Below, piece by piece: positions 34,084-47,700 of a stretch of 60,000 nt of DNA. The stretch comes from Antedon mediterranea. Its lineage: Eukaryota > Echinodermata > Crinoidea > Comatulida > Antedonidae. Both the position numbers and the translations under genes were made by a program. The number at the start of each line of letters is the position of its first letter. Positions within the stretch are counted from its first letter, which is position 1. The stretch spans positions 24,492,432 to 24,552,431 of the forward strand of contig NC_092679.1 in NCBI RefSeq assembly GCF_964355755.1. Direction: 5' to 3'. The notes under the pieces are model-generated. The model saw only the letters and a list, made by a program, of their open reading frames with translations, ran no database searches and was not told the origin of the DNA.

Positions 34084-34738
34084 GTTGGAGATTGCTCAAG
34101 AGTCGTTTTACTCCAGTTTCAGACAAGTGAAGTCCATCCGAAGATAAAAGAGTGCTCTCGAAAGTGTTGTCTCTATATTTGAAATTGTCGTCATTATTAA
34201 CGAAGATTACGTTACTATCTTCCGTTACCGTCTTCATTATGTTATTAAATGTTTCAAGCTTCATAGGGTCATGATTTATGTCCAAACGTGGTGGTATACT
34301 GGCTATCTTCACTTTATTTGCCTTTTCCTTGGCAACTTTTATGACATCGGTAAGGAGCTCAGTTATTTCATCGATGGACTTGTCCGATGCTATGTCGTTC
34401 GTTCCACACACTATATTTATTTCTTCGACTGCTTCTTTGGTTGTTAGGCACTCTTTTATTTTTTGTAGATCAGCTCCACTTATGGATTTAACTTCCATAA
34501 AATCACTTGTAGTGACGATATTCTTAATAAGAGAATCGCCAATTAATAGTTTACCGACATTTTGTCTCTGTTCTTCAGCATTCAGACCATTTTCAGTATT
34601 TTCATGTTTTAAGTCTTTCACTATTTGGGTTAAGTGGTCAATCTTTTTTTCTAACTCAATTATTTTTTGCACTTGGTTTTCATTTACTTTAGCCATAGAT
34701 TCAACGATCTCCAAAATTCGTGTGACTTCAGTTGGCAT
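33890..34738 (-). CDS. LINE ORF1: SGNH-esterase-like domain plus CCHC zinc knuckle
   Basis: 282 codons, intact. Residues 1-55 look coiled-coil; about 68-225 contain SGNH-hydrolase-type motifs LLIGDSLIKN, IVCGTNDIA and SDGLHLSETG; an RG-rich stretch follows; the C-terminus is a CCHC knuckle, CYNCGQSGHISKFC. Esterase-type ORF1 proteins are known in CR1/L2 LINEs, where they are thought to bind RNA or act in particle formation. The last ~190 nt overlap ORF2 in another frame. Confidence 0.8.
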   Translation of the reverse strand: MPTEVTRILEIVESMAKVNENQVQKIIELEKKIDHLTQIVKDLKHENTENGLNAEEQRQNVGKLLIGDSLIKNIVTTSDFMEVKSISGADLQKIKECLTTKEAVEEINIVCGTNDIASDKSIDEITELLTDVIKVAKEKANKVKIASIPPRLDINHDPMKLETFNNIMKTVTEDSNVIFVNNDDNFKYRDNTFESTLLSSDGLHLSETGVKRLLSNLQLENWTECDTFFRRQNGIGRGNERGNGRGNGRGYRQGYRQGNNRRCYNCGQSGHISKFCRNSYWA

Positions 34739-34880
34739 AGATCTACAGTTATAACATGGCCATACTCCTGTTACTTCATCATCGCTTAATTTTAAACATT
34801 TTGTATGATCTATTTGAAAGTAAAACTAAGATCTCTATTTAAAGCTAAGATATCTCTATTACCTATTAAAAACTAAGATA

Positions 34881-37300
34881 GCTCTATTGCTTGAATAAAT
34901 GACACCTTGGCGCGCGATAGCAGATCAGGCATTCCATCCATCCATCCATCGAGTTGTATTTTACAACCCTAATCCATCTACTGTATGTACAATGTGCCGT
35001 TTCGATGACGATGTTTTCCTGCTTTCTTCCTTTCCTTGGAAGATCCAAACACATTTTTATCTTTTTCATCTTTGGTCAAATAATACACCAATAGAATTTT
35101 TCACAAAAATGAGTACTTACTGTAATAGTTTACCAGCGATTTAAATTGTTTGCAATTACTTCGTATAGGAATTTACCTGCGGGCTAAGCTGCCGATGGAT
35201 GGATTTATTTCAGGGATTCGCTTTAAGCAGTACCTTAAATTTGAACACGTCTAAAATTGCTTTTGTGTTGTAGGGGCTGAGGTCAACCCAAAAAAAAACC
35301 TTTGCAGTTAAATATCATACACCGTTTAATACCGTAGAAAATAGCAAGTTGTTGTCCTCATGATTGATACTCATAAGGCATTATGAATTAAAGGATGATT
35401 GTTTAAAATTTAGTCTATTCAGCTATTTCTTTTTAAATCTGCTTGTGAAATTTCCACAAAAAAAATTTTTAAATTAGGGCAAAACTAAAAATGCTAAATT
35501 TTGCCAAATCATGTCAACATTTGATTTGCGTTAGTCTGTCTTCTACTGGCTAAACCCCAATGTAACAGTTAACCGAGTGCGTTTTTCTGTTCCACGTTTA
35601 AATGAAAAACAAATCCAAGCTTAGTATGAGATCAGTTTTCTTTAATTTAATGGAAGGTCAGATCTTCATCATAAAATAATTTAGGTTCATGCATTTCTAC
35701 CTGCAAATTAATAAATAAAAAAAACATGTAGGGTTAAAAGTCAGAATGTATGTACAAGACAAAATAATGAGATCACTAGAACATGTACAATATTGTTCTG
35801 ACAAACCCAAGTTAATATTGGCCGTGCAGTTCTATGAAACCTATTAACGACCACAGCTGGTCCTAGCGTTGCACAAAGATGCGACTAGGATAGCTACGAT
35901 CAGGTTCCATTTCCAACTAACACAGTCCCGAAGGCTAACCAAACACTCAAAGAACACGTTCGCCTTTTTTTGTTTCACAAACCCTCTCAGCTCGCACCCC
36001 CAGAAAGGCGTAAAACTGGTGGATAGGTTTGAACCACACGAAACTGAGGTCTCCTTAACCGATAAAGGCTCGGAGATGGGTTAGGGTGAAAGCAAGGTAG
36101 AGCATCCTTCACCTTACTTGACTTGTTCTCACGTGTGGTAACTACCTAACGAACAAGACTATTTATAAACATACCTCGCCTCATGGATATTCATGATATT
36201 GTAATGAGCTCATATATGGAACGCTACTGTCTTCTTATGTGTCACTGCTGACGCTTTTTTTTTTTATTGTTGACCTGATCCTCTCTGTGCGTACTTAATT
36301 TTATCCCGTTATTTTCGGACAGTTCTTTTAAATATGTAAATTATGGGTATATATAAGTACTATATTACTGTTTTTGTTCATAAGAATAGTTCATTATTTC
36401 GTTTCAGTTGTGCACATGTATCCGACATGTATTTTAACTCTTTTCTGTGAGATGGAACACCTTTATGTAAATTATCTAACAAAATGAATGCACGGCCTGG
36501 CATTGGTAAAGACGGTTAGTAATCGAATGCTACGGTGTAGAGTCAAAATAAATACAATGAAATCTTCACCAAATGAAATCTACATACAATATACAGTAGT
36601 TGTTTGTATAGCAATCAGCTGTTTATCTACTTTAGTTCATTACAAGTTCATTCAACCATGGAGATAACTTATTTCTCCATAACAAATCTTGGAATCGTCA
36701 TTTATATTTAAATATTGTTTATTATTATTTTATTATTTATGTTCTTTTTAATACTGTATATCATTTAATTATAAGTTATGATCTTTATTTGTTATTCAGT
36801 TAAAGTGGTATCATTTTTATCATTATTTCGATTTTCCTAATTTTAATATTTAATCTTATTTTAGTGTTTTATTAACCATTTTACCTCAAATTATAATCCT
36901 GATTTAATTGTGTTTTGAAAGTTTAGTAAATATAAATTTAAAGTCTCCATGCAGCAGTTAAGTGTCGTTTATGATGATACAAAATACAGATATAAATAAA
37001 AAGCCTAAAATGAACAGAAATTTACATTTGCAAAATTAACAAATTACATTATAAAGTTAAACAAGAAATACATGAATCAAGGCATTTTAAAATCAACTGA
37101 TACAGTAAAAAAAACAAAACAAAAAACAACAACAATATAAATTTACACTATGCTAGTCGTACTCTGCAATACAGAACGGAAATCTGGTACAATCTCTAGA
37201 TATTGATAATTTCGGATCGCTTTTTCCATGCTCAATATGCCACTAAGAAGTATACGTACCTACCAGTACTTTTTGCAATGCGTCAGCAACATGCAGTCAT
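34881..37300. other. No gene seen
   Basis: A short CATC microsatellite at about 34935-34950 and otherwise unremarkable sequence. A 71-codon plus frame at 35869-36084 lacks any domain or splice support. About 35840-36200 is less AT-rich than its surroundings and unexplained. Confidence 0.45.
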
Positions 37301-37309
37301 CTGACCACA

Positions 37310-37328
37310 TGACGTAATCTCTATATAC
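37310..37328 (+). promoter_or_regulatory. Possible core promoter: CRE-like site and TATA box
   Basis: TGACGTAA at 37310-37317 and TATATA at 37323-37328 lie about 60-78 bp upstream of the ATG at 37388, a spacing compatible with a short 5' UTR. Motif match only. Confidence 0.35.
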
Positions 37329-37387
37329 CAAAACACCACCATCCATTTTCTCTCTCATCACATACACATCAATAAAATACACACAAA

Positions 37388-39130
37388 ATGGCTAATGAAA
37401 GCTCGAAAAGCACCTGTGGTCGTTTCTTTGCGTTCTTTACAATAACCTTTGCTTTTTTAACATCTTTCAGTAAGTATTGATGTTATTGATAAGCCTGTCA
37501 GGTGTCAGTCACTTGATATTATAACCAAAATAAACCTAGGCTAGGCCTCTAGTACTAGAGGGCCTACCTATAGGCCTAGCTAGTCTATATATAGGCCGCC
37601 GGTAAACACATCCATGGATGATCGGGCCCATTATAGAGACGACCGGGCCCATTTCTTTATGCACCTCATCCAAGACAAGTGTATCGTTTGTAAATCCATT
37701 CCATTATTATAGTTGTTTATAACTGAGTTCTTGGCATACACCTTTCAATGCATGGATGGTTGGTGAAGTTAACATGTCTTTTTTTTCTGTAGGTCTTCTG
37801 GCAATTGGTATTTCCCAGTTTATAAAAGGACCGGGCAATCTGATTATTAACATATATGTTACGTAAGTTTTTTGAGAAAGATGGTATAATATTCTATATG
37901 AAAATCATTTCATTTATTTTCTTCTAACATTGCATTACATTATTTTTATTATAATTATAGTGACTTAAATGCTGTCCTGATGCTAACTTTTATTTGACAA
38001 ACTCCGAACTTTAAGCTCTGTCTACACTATCAAACTATTTTGACAAAAATGTTCCCAAATATGGTATATTGGCATGTCACATTTTTTTAAAATTTGATAG
38101 TGTAGACAGTGCTTTAGCAAAAACAATTTTGATGGAATTTGTCACTTTGTTGGATATTATGGTCAGTGTCGTCATAATTTGATACTAAGGTCTTTCAATG
38201 TGTACCTCATCAATGATTAATATTGATATAATATCCTATATTAAATTTCTGGGTTTTTAGTAACATTTAACATCAGTAATTAAGCCTTTACATTTAATGT
38301 TACTATTTTTTTTTTAGTGCAATAGGAGTATTGATACTCTTTATGGAGTTTGTGTCTGTCACGACCAGTTGTATGAAGTAAGTATTCATCAACCTTTAGA
38401 TATTTCTAAGACTAAGATGCGGCGACAGATAAACTAGTGATGAGTGAAGTGGGAAGCAGAGCTGATGTCCCCGGCCAGTTATTAGAGTTTTAAGATTTTT
38501 GTAAAGAAGACTAAAATGAAATTAGAATATTATTTTTTAAATAAATTTATTTAATAAAATTTAATGTATCTTTTTTTAAAAAAGTAAAAATTTGAGGGAA
38601 TGACAACTATATACAGTAGTAACATACACTGTACAAAGGTTGTACTTTAGTGATTTTATTATCATTATTATGTTAAATACAAAATCTTTGTTATTTGTAA
38701 GAATTGTATATTTCATGTCCTAAAGGAACACTGAGGAGTCAGGGTGTTGTATGAAGACTATCAGATGGGCTGACAATTGGAAGAGAGGAATATTTTATAT
38801 CCTGCTCTCCATATTTTGTTTTATGAAGCTTTTCAGTGTACTCTACGTTACAAGTGGTATGTATGGAATAAATCAAAAACACTAGATGACAGATTTTAGA
38901 TTATCTCGATAAATGTAGGAGTTTTCAAATATTTTAACTGAACTCCCATGACCTTGATTGCGATACGAAAGCTCCATGGATCTAAACATACCCTAAATTG
39001 TATTGTTTGTTTTTTTTATGTAGGGTGCCTAACTGCTGCTTCTGGAGTGTTTTACTGCATGAAAACATGCCGTGATACCCCTAAGGACAAGAAAGAAGAC
39101 AAGAAGCAACTTACCACCAACATGGCCTAA
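37388..39130 (+). CDS. Four-helix membrane protein, TMEM72/Flower-like
   Basis: Five exons: 37388-37469, 37793-37862, 38318-38377, 38726-38856, 39024-39130; 450 nt, 149 aa plus stop, with consistent phases and canonical splice sites. Hydrophobic segments: FFAFFTITFAFLTSFSLLAI, NIYVTAIGVLILFMEFVSV, IFYILLSIFCFMKLFSVLYV and CLTAASGVFY. The C-terminus is short and lysine-rich (DTPKDKKEDKKQ). The pattern of a Glu in helix 2, an aromatic-rich helix 3 and a Gly-rich helix 4 recalls TMEM72 and calcium-channel Flower, but similarity is distant and function is not assigned. A polyadenylation signal AATAAA at 39161-39166 lies only 31 nt past the stop. Confidence 0.7.
38014..38113. mobile_element. 100-bp MITE with TTA target duplication
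   Basis: Terminal inverted repeats AGCTCTGTCTACACTATCA and AGCACTGTCTACACTATCA, flanked by TTA on both sides. TTA duplication is typical of PIF/Harbinger-type elements. Located in intron 2 of the TMEM72/Flower-like gene. Confidence 0.7.
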
Positions 39131-39166
39131 GAATTGAACCAGTAAATCTATTAAAGGACAAATAAA

Positions 39167-42100
39167 TATACTCACACTTTTTTTTACTTTCTGCACGGCG
39201 TGAGGTGGGAAGTAATTAAGACTTATATTATGAAGTGTGAAATTATCTAATATTAAAATATAAATACATTTTTTTAGTTTTGTAAAACAATACAATGTTG
39301 AGTGTTTAAACTATAAAACGTCGCTATCAGAAGATTGTATTCGCATGTTGCAATAGCTCAAGGTACATGTAGGTGGTAGCCTAGGTAGTCCTAGACCCTT
39401 TTAGGCCAACACTGTTACACACATTACAGACAGTAATTGTATATGCACTGTAACATTTAAACTGAAAGGAATTAAAAAATCGGCAATTTTTTTAAACCAT
39501 CAATTTAAGTATTATATCCTGAAGATGAACTTATTGATTGTGCGGCCGAATTTCGAACATTAAAAGAGTCGTAAACAATTTCTCAATCAAGGTGTTCCTT
39601 GCAACACACGAATATGACTTATTACTGTTGTATGCATTATTGAAATGCAACAGCAGGTCTAATGTTTAGTTTACTCTAATAATTTGCATATTAGTTTTTG
39701 TTTGTTTATGGTAGCTTGCTCAGTTTGTGTTTCACTGTGGGTGCTACACTTATTTATAATAAATAAATATTATATATACTATACTTTAAAAATCAGTGTG
39801 CTTGAGCATCATGTATATAAAATATTGACTGCTGACATTGCATACCATCATTTTTAATGTCATTGTTAAAATGAAATACTGCCATGGGACTGGATTATTT
39901 TTCCCCATGAGTACCTTTCAAACTAATATGATGAAGGAAGGATGAATCTGAAATTATATTTTGTAAACAAAATTAGCTGTCATTCTATAAAAAAACTATT
40001 CCATATTTAAATTAGGTAGTATGTATGTAGGTGACAATTCCAGACCCAATTCCTTGTTGTCAAATCAATTCTATGATCATGCGGTTTTTACTAGATCTTG
40101 AAATGTACAGTACATGCATGACAAATATTCCTCGTAAAAATGTTGTATTTAAGCTATTAATTTAACTACTAATACCCAATTCACACATTATAAAATGTGA
40201 CAAATCGTTATCTTGGCATGAAAGAACATGTAAAATAAAAAGTTGTTAACATTACATCATGTACAGAACACTGCTACAGCAGTATCTATACATGAACACA
40301 TCTTTTTAAATTCTAATGAGGTTTTTTACACATAGTTTACATTACACCATGATGAACTAGTGTGTGAATGCTTGATTATCTAAGGAGATAGCCATGTAAC
40401 AATTTGTTTACATGTTCTAAGTGTGAAATGGGTATAATGACTAATAGTATGTAAGTGTATGAAAAGGGAGTTTTGTATTTAAAAATAAATTAATACCAAT
40501 GTTGGTGGATATTTTATTAAGTTATGTGTATTTAGGTAAATTATTTAAAATAAATTATGGGAAACTAGCTGATTGTTCTGTCTCAAGTCATTGTTGAAAG
40601 AAAAGTCAAATGGTCGTGTCATGTTCTTCATTTAATAAATGCCTAGACATTACTCAAACGTTTCTGCCAAATTTCAAATAAAGATTATTTACATAACTAA
40701 ACAAAACAAAAATATATGCACTGATATAAATGCTGTAAAGAATGCTTTCATCATTCTAAAAAATAAAAATTAACCAGATAAACAATCCAATACAACCAAT
40801 AATTTATTACAACATAAAGATTTGCTCAATTTATTGATACCAACCCAGAACTTTATACACATATTTTAACTTGTAAATTCATGAAAAATAACAACACATA
40901 GAACTAATACTGTACTATTGTTGTAATGGTAACAATATTATTAGAATAAAATCAAAATGATACACAAGTTTAATGTAAACTCAGATTGGGATATACATTA
41001 TTTAATGTAAACTCAGATTGGGATATACATTATTTAATGTAAACTCAGATTGGGATATACATTATTTTAAATCATGCATCTTCTTTTTTATTATTATTTG
41101 GTCCGAATGTTGTAGAAACATTCTACAGTTTATTATTAATATCAATTTAGTAGTAGTAAAGATCTCCACCATTTACTGATAATGAATTAAGTAAAATACT
41201 ATGTAGTGCAAACTTTACCATACATGCTTTTAACATGCCATTTCTCTAAAAATTATATACAATTATATGAATGTTTCTTATATATACAAATATATACATG
41301 ATGTAAAGTAGATTTTTCCTATATAAAATGTGTCATTTCTGCTATATCCATTTTGCCATTGTTTAACAGTTTTAGATTTTACTGTATGTTGTGGCAAGTG
41401 TTTAAGAAAAGAGTTGTAAAACATTTTTTTTTGTTTTTAACAAACTTCATCCATCCTCTCAATTAGGTTGGCAGTTTCAAATATAGACAATTTATCTTGT
41501 TATAATAATTTCTTGTTTTTCTCAATTATACATTTCTATCAGAAATGTATCGTGAAAGATCTGTATTATCCATTGCACACTGTCATATACTTTTTCCAAG
41601 TTATTCTTTAAAAAATAAAAACTTACAAAAATACATCTCTTTCTTCCAAGGTATTTTCACCATTTTAAAGTATTTTCTAAACATCTTTCCAGAAGATGAG
41701 TCACACAGCCTAAGTGGGACTAAGTCAAGTGTTAGGCTGTACCACCACTTGCCTTATACAGGAGTATTTAATTAATTAATTAATGTTCTATTATCAATTC
41801 ATCTTTTTCAACCAAAAAAAGTTTTAAATCATTTCTCTAATTTATTTAGATTAAGACCTTATCGTTGAAGAAAAAAAAATATTATTGAAAAATATAACTA
41901 TTTTTATCTATTTAATGCACCAAGTACATCGACACCATGAAACTAACTAAAATAATGTGAACATTGTGATGGAAGAACAGAGACATTATAACAATTCCTA
42001 CATCAATTATTTGATCTTCCAATCATGCAAATAATCTGACATCTGTGTATAATATACTGCAAGTGATATAATATTGACTTACAACATATGATAACCAAAG

Positions 42101-43329
42101 ATACCATATGTCTTTCAAGTTACTATACACTTACTATCTCAGCTTGACTAGGTCAAGAACTAGCCATACAATGGCCACATATAACTAAGAACAAACATTT
42201 TCAAAAGATTCAATATTTGATTTATAATCAAGATATATTCTAAACAGAAAAATAAAATCATCTACAGCACCGGATATAAGTATGCCAATTGCACATCTAG
42301 TGTATCAATTAATTAATCTAAATACATAGCAATCTACCAAGCATGGTTTTCACGTTCAACATTACTACACCTATCAAGTTTTCAACTTTTAATGGATGGT
42401 TCCACTCTGCTAAAGTGTTTTATACAATAGTAGAGCCCTTTGAGTAACAGTAGACACCTCAATTGGGGTTGGTTCTAGGAGTACAAATTCACGAGACAGT
42501 GTCCCCTTAAATAGGGGTGTCCCTTAAATAATGTTTCCCTTGAATAAGCTAGTCCTTTGAATAGAAGTGTCTCATAGTAAATTATTACGATGCATATTTA
42601 CCTCGGGTTCTACAAAAAAAGTAACTAAACAAAAAATATTTATTTGTCAGGCATTGTGATGTGAAGTTTACTCACTAACAAACCTCCTGCTGCCCACTAA
42701 CAATCTAACACCACAATTTAATGAACAGTTGCAATAAAATCCTGTATTAAAAACATTCTATAAATATAGTGGAGTAAAATAAAACCTTTGTTTTACCTAG
42801 TATCTTGAGGGAATCAGTTGGATATGATCAAAAGGTTTTGAAATGTGTATTCATTCAATGCTCAGCTTTAGTCTTATTTATGTCATTGATTTTTTTAATT
42901 TTAAAACTTGGTATCAAATGTGTTTTAATTAATATAATTACTGTAATACACAATTGTTCTTGTATATATCGTCCGTAATTCATGATTGCACTGAAAAAGA
43001 GACACGTTATCAATTGACCTAAAATCTTGATTTCATAAACTATTTAATGTCATAAAAATTAGCATAATGGCATTTATAAGAATGTTTTACAAAATAATAG
43101 GATGCTTAAAAGTGCCATAAGATTGTTTGCTTATGGGTTACACACTCACCCTACAAATTAGAATTTGTCAAATTACAAATAATCTACAAAAAACTTTATT
43201 TAAAAAGAAAATTTTTTCAAGTTCTGAAGAATTACATGACTGATAGTATTCTAAACACGCCATTGCAAATGTAATCATTTTAATAGTTGTTTTAATAATC
43301 CTACAAAAAAATATACAAAATGTACAATG
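39167..43329. other. AT-rich intergenic stretch, no gene seen
   Basis: Only a 32-bp triplication was noted (40971-41066, ATGTAAACTCAGATTGGGAT). A 76-codon frame at 41545-41775 shows no domain. Part of the right end may be 3' UTR of the zinc-finger gene. Confidence 0.5.
40971..41066. repeat. 32-bp tandem repeat, three copies
   Basis: Three near-perfect copies of AATGTAAACTCAGATTGGGA plus 12 bases, starting at about 40971, 41003 and 41035. Confidence 0.85.
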
Positions 43330-44796
43330 TTACATGTTGTAATCCTCGTCACTTGCGGTTTCACTCATACTCTCTGTTTCGCTAACACTTCCACCGTCTT
43401 CCATCTCATCTCCATCCTCCTCATCATCCTCTTCCTCATCATCATCATCAACTTCATCATTGTCTTCATCACCAATTTCATTGTCATCCTCATCACTGCC
43501 ACTGGCATCATCATCATCATCTCGATCATCATCATCTCGATCATTGTCATTCCTATCATTATCATCATCTTCACTCTGGCTTTCGCATTCTTCTTCACTG
43601 ATACTTGTTATTACAGGAGGAGGAGGGGGAGGAGCTATATACACTGGTGGTGGAGCTGCAACTATGACTTGTTTGTTCTGTTTGTTCTGCTGAGCATTCT
43701 GTTTTACTTTGGTTGAGTGACTCTTCATGTGTGCACTTCGACTCTTTACCTTATAAAACACTCTGCAAAAAAAGTATTGAAAATACAAAATAATGAACAT
43801 CTTCTTAAACTATAAACAATAGTATATTTAAAAAAAATTATGAATAAAGGTTTAAGTTTGATAGCAGAACATGAAACACTATTTAATAATTACCACTAGT
43901 GAAGATTTCAACTTTTAAAAAAAGTAGGCTAAAAAGTCAACACTATCAAACTTTGTGTGACAAAAAAATGTAATGTGCTCATATATGGACATGATGATGT
44001 CATATCACTACCATATTTAGGCATATCACACTTTTTTTTGTCAAACTAGTTTGACAGAGCTTAACTTTGTTACTCACTTGCCACAAATCTTGCATGGAAA
44101 TTCTTCTTGTACAGGAGGTTGTACTACCACTGGTTGTGGTGCAGGGCGAAGGGTCTCTTCACTGCTATCACTAGAGGTCGTTGACATTGGTGAAGGACTC
44201 CTCCTGGAAGCTCTTGTACTAGTTCGGTTATTAGATCCGCCATGTACTCGAATATGTCCATTCAGGGCCTGTTTAGACTTGAATGACTGAAGGTTAATAG
44301 AGAGATCATTGCTTTATAACCAAAACAAATCACAATGTGTTGACACTGGACACAAATTCACGACTGTGTTAAATGGCTTAGCTACACTCTATATTTGATC
44401 TCACATTGCTCCTGTTTTTGTTGTCAAGATAGTGCCGTTAATTTATTTACATACTATTTAACCACCATGTGACCTCCATCCACCCATATACTGTATACAC
44501 TGTATAATTATGTTAAGTTAACTGTTTAACTTCAGTTGTAGTGGAAAATAAACGAAAACAGAATTTTCCCTTGAAGCAGAAATATGCCCTGGATAGAATA
44601 ATAGAATACTCACCGCTGTGCATCCAGCATAGGTACAGTTGAACAGGCCATTTGTATCCGCCTTGCTATCCTGATTATTGGAAGAGTGTGGAACATGATT
44701 ATTGGACCTATCATTGCCCCCTCCTCTATAATACTTATTGGGTCTATACTCTTTGAAAGGGACGTAATCAATGAAAATTTCACCCGGCATCAGATC
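43330..44796 (-). CDS. C-terminal fingers 5-6 and acidic tail exons
   Basis: Exons 44796-44614, 44286-44078 and 43762-43330. Finger 5 (CTYAGCTASFKSKQALNGH...H) and finger 6 (CKICGKVFYKVKSRSAHMKSH) are each cut by an intron. The last exon has a Pro run (APPPPPP), then about 80 residues dominated by Asp and Glu, and stops at 43332-43330. The antisense frame is a shadow of the acidic codons. Confidence 0.82.
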
Positions 44797-47700
44797 CTGT
44801 GGAAAGGTTGGAGAGAAAAAAGGGACAAGACTGTAGGTTAGTAGAATGCTCACAAACAGAAGCAGACGAATAGTAAGTCTAAATGACACAGTGCAACGGC
44901 ATGAAGCAAGTACACCGCAAACAGACATATACAAACTATATTGCGTCTATATATTTACGTATAATTATATTCAAAAATAAAAAATTCACTCTTTCATCTC
45001 TCAGCTCAATTTTGTTTTACATGTCTTTAGCTTTTAAGGAGAAATATTGGAAAAAATGTTTAAAATAAAATATATTAGCCAAAAAATAAATTTACAATTC
45101 ATATAATTGTATTATGTATATATATTCATATTAGTATTGTTTTATATATTTTGTCATTTTCAAGAGGGCCCCTGAATATCAGCTGGCCTGCGGGTTCAGC
45201 TGGAAGGGTTACCCTCTATAAATAAAGTTGAAATAAAAATTTAAAAAAATGTTGACAATTTTATAGATAAAATAAATTGTATAGATAAAATTATAAACAG
45301 TTAATTGTATACAGTACAATTGTTAATGTCTGCCTATAAAATAGAATCTATAATATTGAAGTATTATAGACTTGCGATTTAAACAGGCTATTGTTGCTGG
45401 TATACAACATGTCTGTAACAAATAAAAATATTATGGTTAGGAGTTGCAAAGGCTTTTATCAAAATGCAATATTAAATTAAAGATATATTGTACCCTTGAA
45501 AAAAAATTTATTTTTTGAATATGTAATTTTAATGTCATAATACTGTAGTTATTCACTTTGATAAAAAAAATTGGATCGAAAAAAACAATTATTTACCTGA
45601 CAAAATTTGTAATTTTAAGCAAAAAAATATTCAAATTTCAAACAATAGGTTTTAGTTACAGTATACATTTAAACGTTTCTTTCGAAATCACTTTTGTTTG
45701 TTTTTTTTTTGTTTCTACGCAAGTGAATAAACTGCAAAATGGCCTATTGAAAGTCTGATATAATTTATCATCATTTTAAATGTCTCTGGGGAACAATGCA
45801 TCTTTAAAAAATGAAAGAAATAGGGTTTAAAATAAATATGAGAAGAAAACAAATCCTAAAAATGTACCAATAACCAACTTAGGAAGGTGTAATATGGAAT
45901 GATTAAGTTGAATGATTCATGATGTCTAAATCTAAATTGATTTCCGAATGACTTCAACATTACAATTTAATATTTATTTTATAAGATTTAGTTTGATAAA
46001 TGAACAAAATGTTATGCCAATGAATTTCACAGGACTGGTTAAAACATGTGGTATTTGAATTTTATTCTATTTCAGAAGTAAAATACAATAATTTGGCAAG
46101 TTCAATTATCAGAATAATTGGGGTTTTTCACATTCATTATTAAATTCAAATATATACTACTACAGTTAGTAAATAGCAAAACAAAATTAGTTTTTAGTTC
46201 ATACAGTAATTCTACTTGTACTATACTATTAATGTTAGTAATTTTTTTTAAAGAAAAATAGCACAAACAAAAAAGTGACACACACATCAAGGAGTACACA
46301 GGGTACAGACCCCTAGTATTGCAAAATGAAAAGAGGGGTAGTAGGTGTTGGACAGCATGCTGCCTCTTATGCAAATGCTGCTGTAGGTGTAATCAAGCAT
46401 GAAGTATGACAATTCAATCAACATACACTATTTTCAGTAATAAAACATTCAGTATTTTCATAATAGGAACTTGTTCATGATTTTACATTTTGCTATCTTT
46501 TTTATACATAATTAATGTACTGCATTATACAATAGGAAGCAATTGGTGTTCTAATAATTAAATTAATATGTAAAATAAACCCAATGCCTTAAACGAACTT
46601 GCAGTCAGGTGAAATGTTAACTTTCCCATCCAATTAAATATTACAAAAGCATGATATACAGTCCAATATAAAATAAGACGTACTTCACTGTAGGTTTTGT
46701 TTACGTTTTCTAACATTTTATTGCATAATTTATAAGTTATATTTTAAAAAAAACATCAACATAATATAATTTTGAAAATACTGAATAAATGGCAATATAA
46801 ATTGTATTTTTCTTTAAACAAAATTATACTTACACACTCCATCAATCTTGTCTCGTCAGTTGGATTGACGTTACTATGGTGGCAAAATTTCTGCATTTCA
46901 GCGTTATACGGATAAAGTTTCTTCCAGCGGTAGTAATACTCAACAAGATCCTTGACGGTCTTAGTTGGAACCTAAAGTTAAATAACATCTTTCTAATATA
47001 TTGCAATTTGAACTAACTACTATCGTTAATCCAACAGCGTAAAATGTCAACTGCGTGTATTATAAGATCCACTAAAGTCACTACCAACTATACATAACCA
47101 CCGAATTGAAGTGTATTTATTATTTAAGAGGGTTCAATCTTAATCCACAAACACCTAGTAATTCTTGATTGTGTACATTCTTTCTAATCACTCTCCTACA
47201 ATACAGGCACAATTAGTGATTGTATGAATGTGGATGGATAAATGAATGAAATGCAAGTTGGTCATTTAAAAAAGAAAAAGTGATATGCCCATATATGGAC
47301 ATGATGATGTCATATCACTACCATATTTGGGTATATCACTACCATTTTGCGCACATCACACTAGTTTGATTTTACTTACACATTTGCCTATTTCAAAAAA
47401 GTCTTTTCCCTTAGATTTGTAGCCATCCCTGAATGCCTTGCGTTCTTGTAAATTCCATCTTTCAGGAACTAGAAAAATTAAATATATTACACTTTCTGTA
47501 TATTTGTTACAATTTCCTGTTCAGTTTACAAAACAAATCTCGTAAAGAAGGCCATTCCGAAAAGAAGAAGAGTTTTATGGTATATTAATAGCTTGTTATA
47601 CACACTTGTTAGTTAAAAGTAAACTTACAGTCATATCTATAATCCTGGCAGTTATCCGCCATCCCTCTGGGTACCTTAGCATCTTGCGACATCAGCATCA

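Larger units (their letters stand above)
33140..34880 (-). mobile_element. CR1/L2-like LINE, internally deleted (no reverse transcriptase)
   Basis: Order on the minus strand: a leader with three short AACTAAGAT-type repeats, ORF1 (34738-33890), an overlapping ORF2 start with endonuclease, then a direct jump near 33421 to the ORF2 C-terminal tail (SSFKVAGAKIWNNLP), a 3' UTR and an AATAAT-rich end. The reverse transcriptase region, normally over 2 kb, is missing. The 3' end matches the fragment at 498-735. Confidence 0.85.

Noticed and set aside
33120-34857. AAGATATCT at both ends of the LINE as target duplication
   Set aside because: The right-hand copy is part of a local triplicated leader motif, so the match may be coincidental.
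35869-36084. 71-codon plus frame
   Set aside because: No domain, splice support or conservation evidence visible.
43327-43716. Plus-strand frame rich in Ile/Ser
   Set aside because: Antisense shadow of the Asp/Glu-coding exon of the zinc-finger gene.
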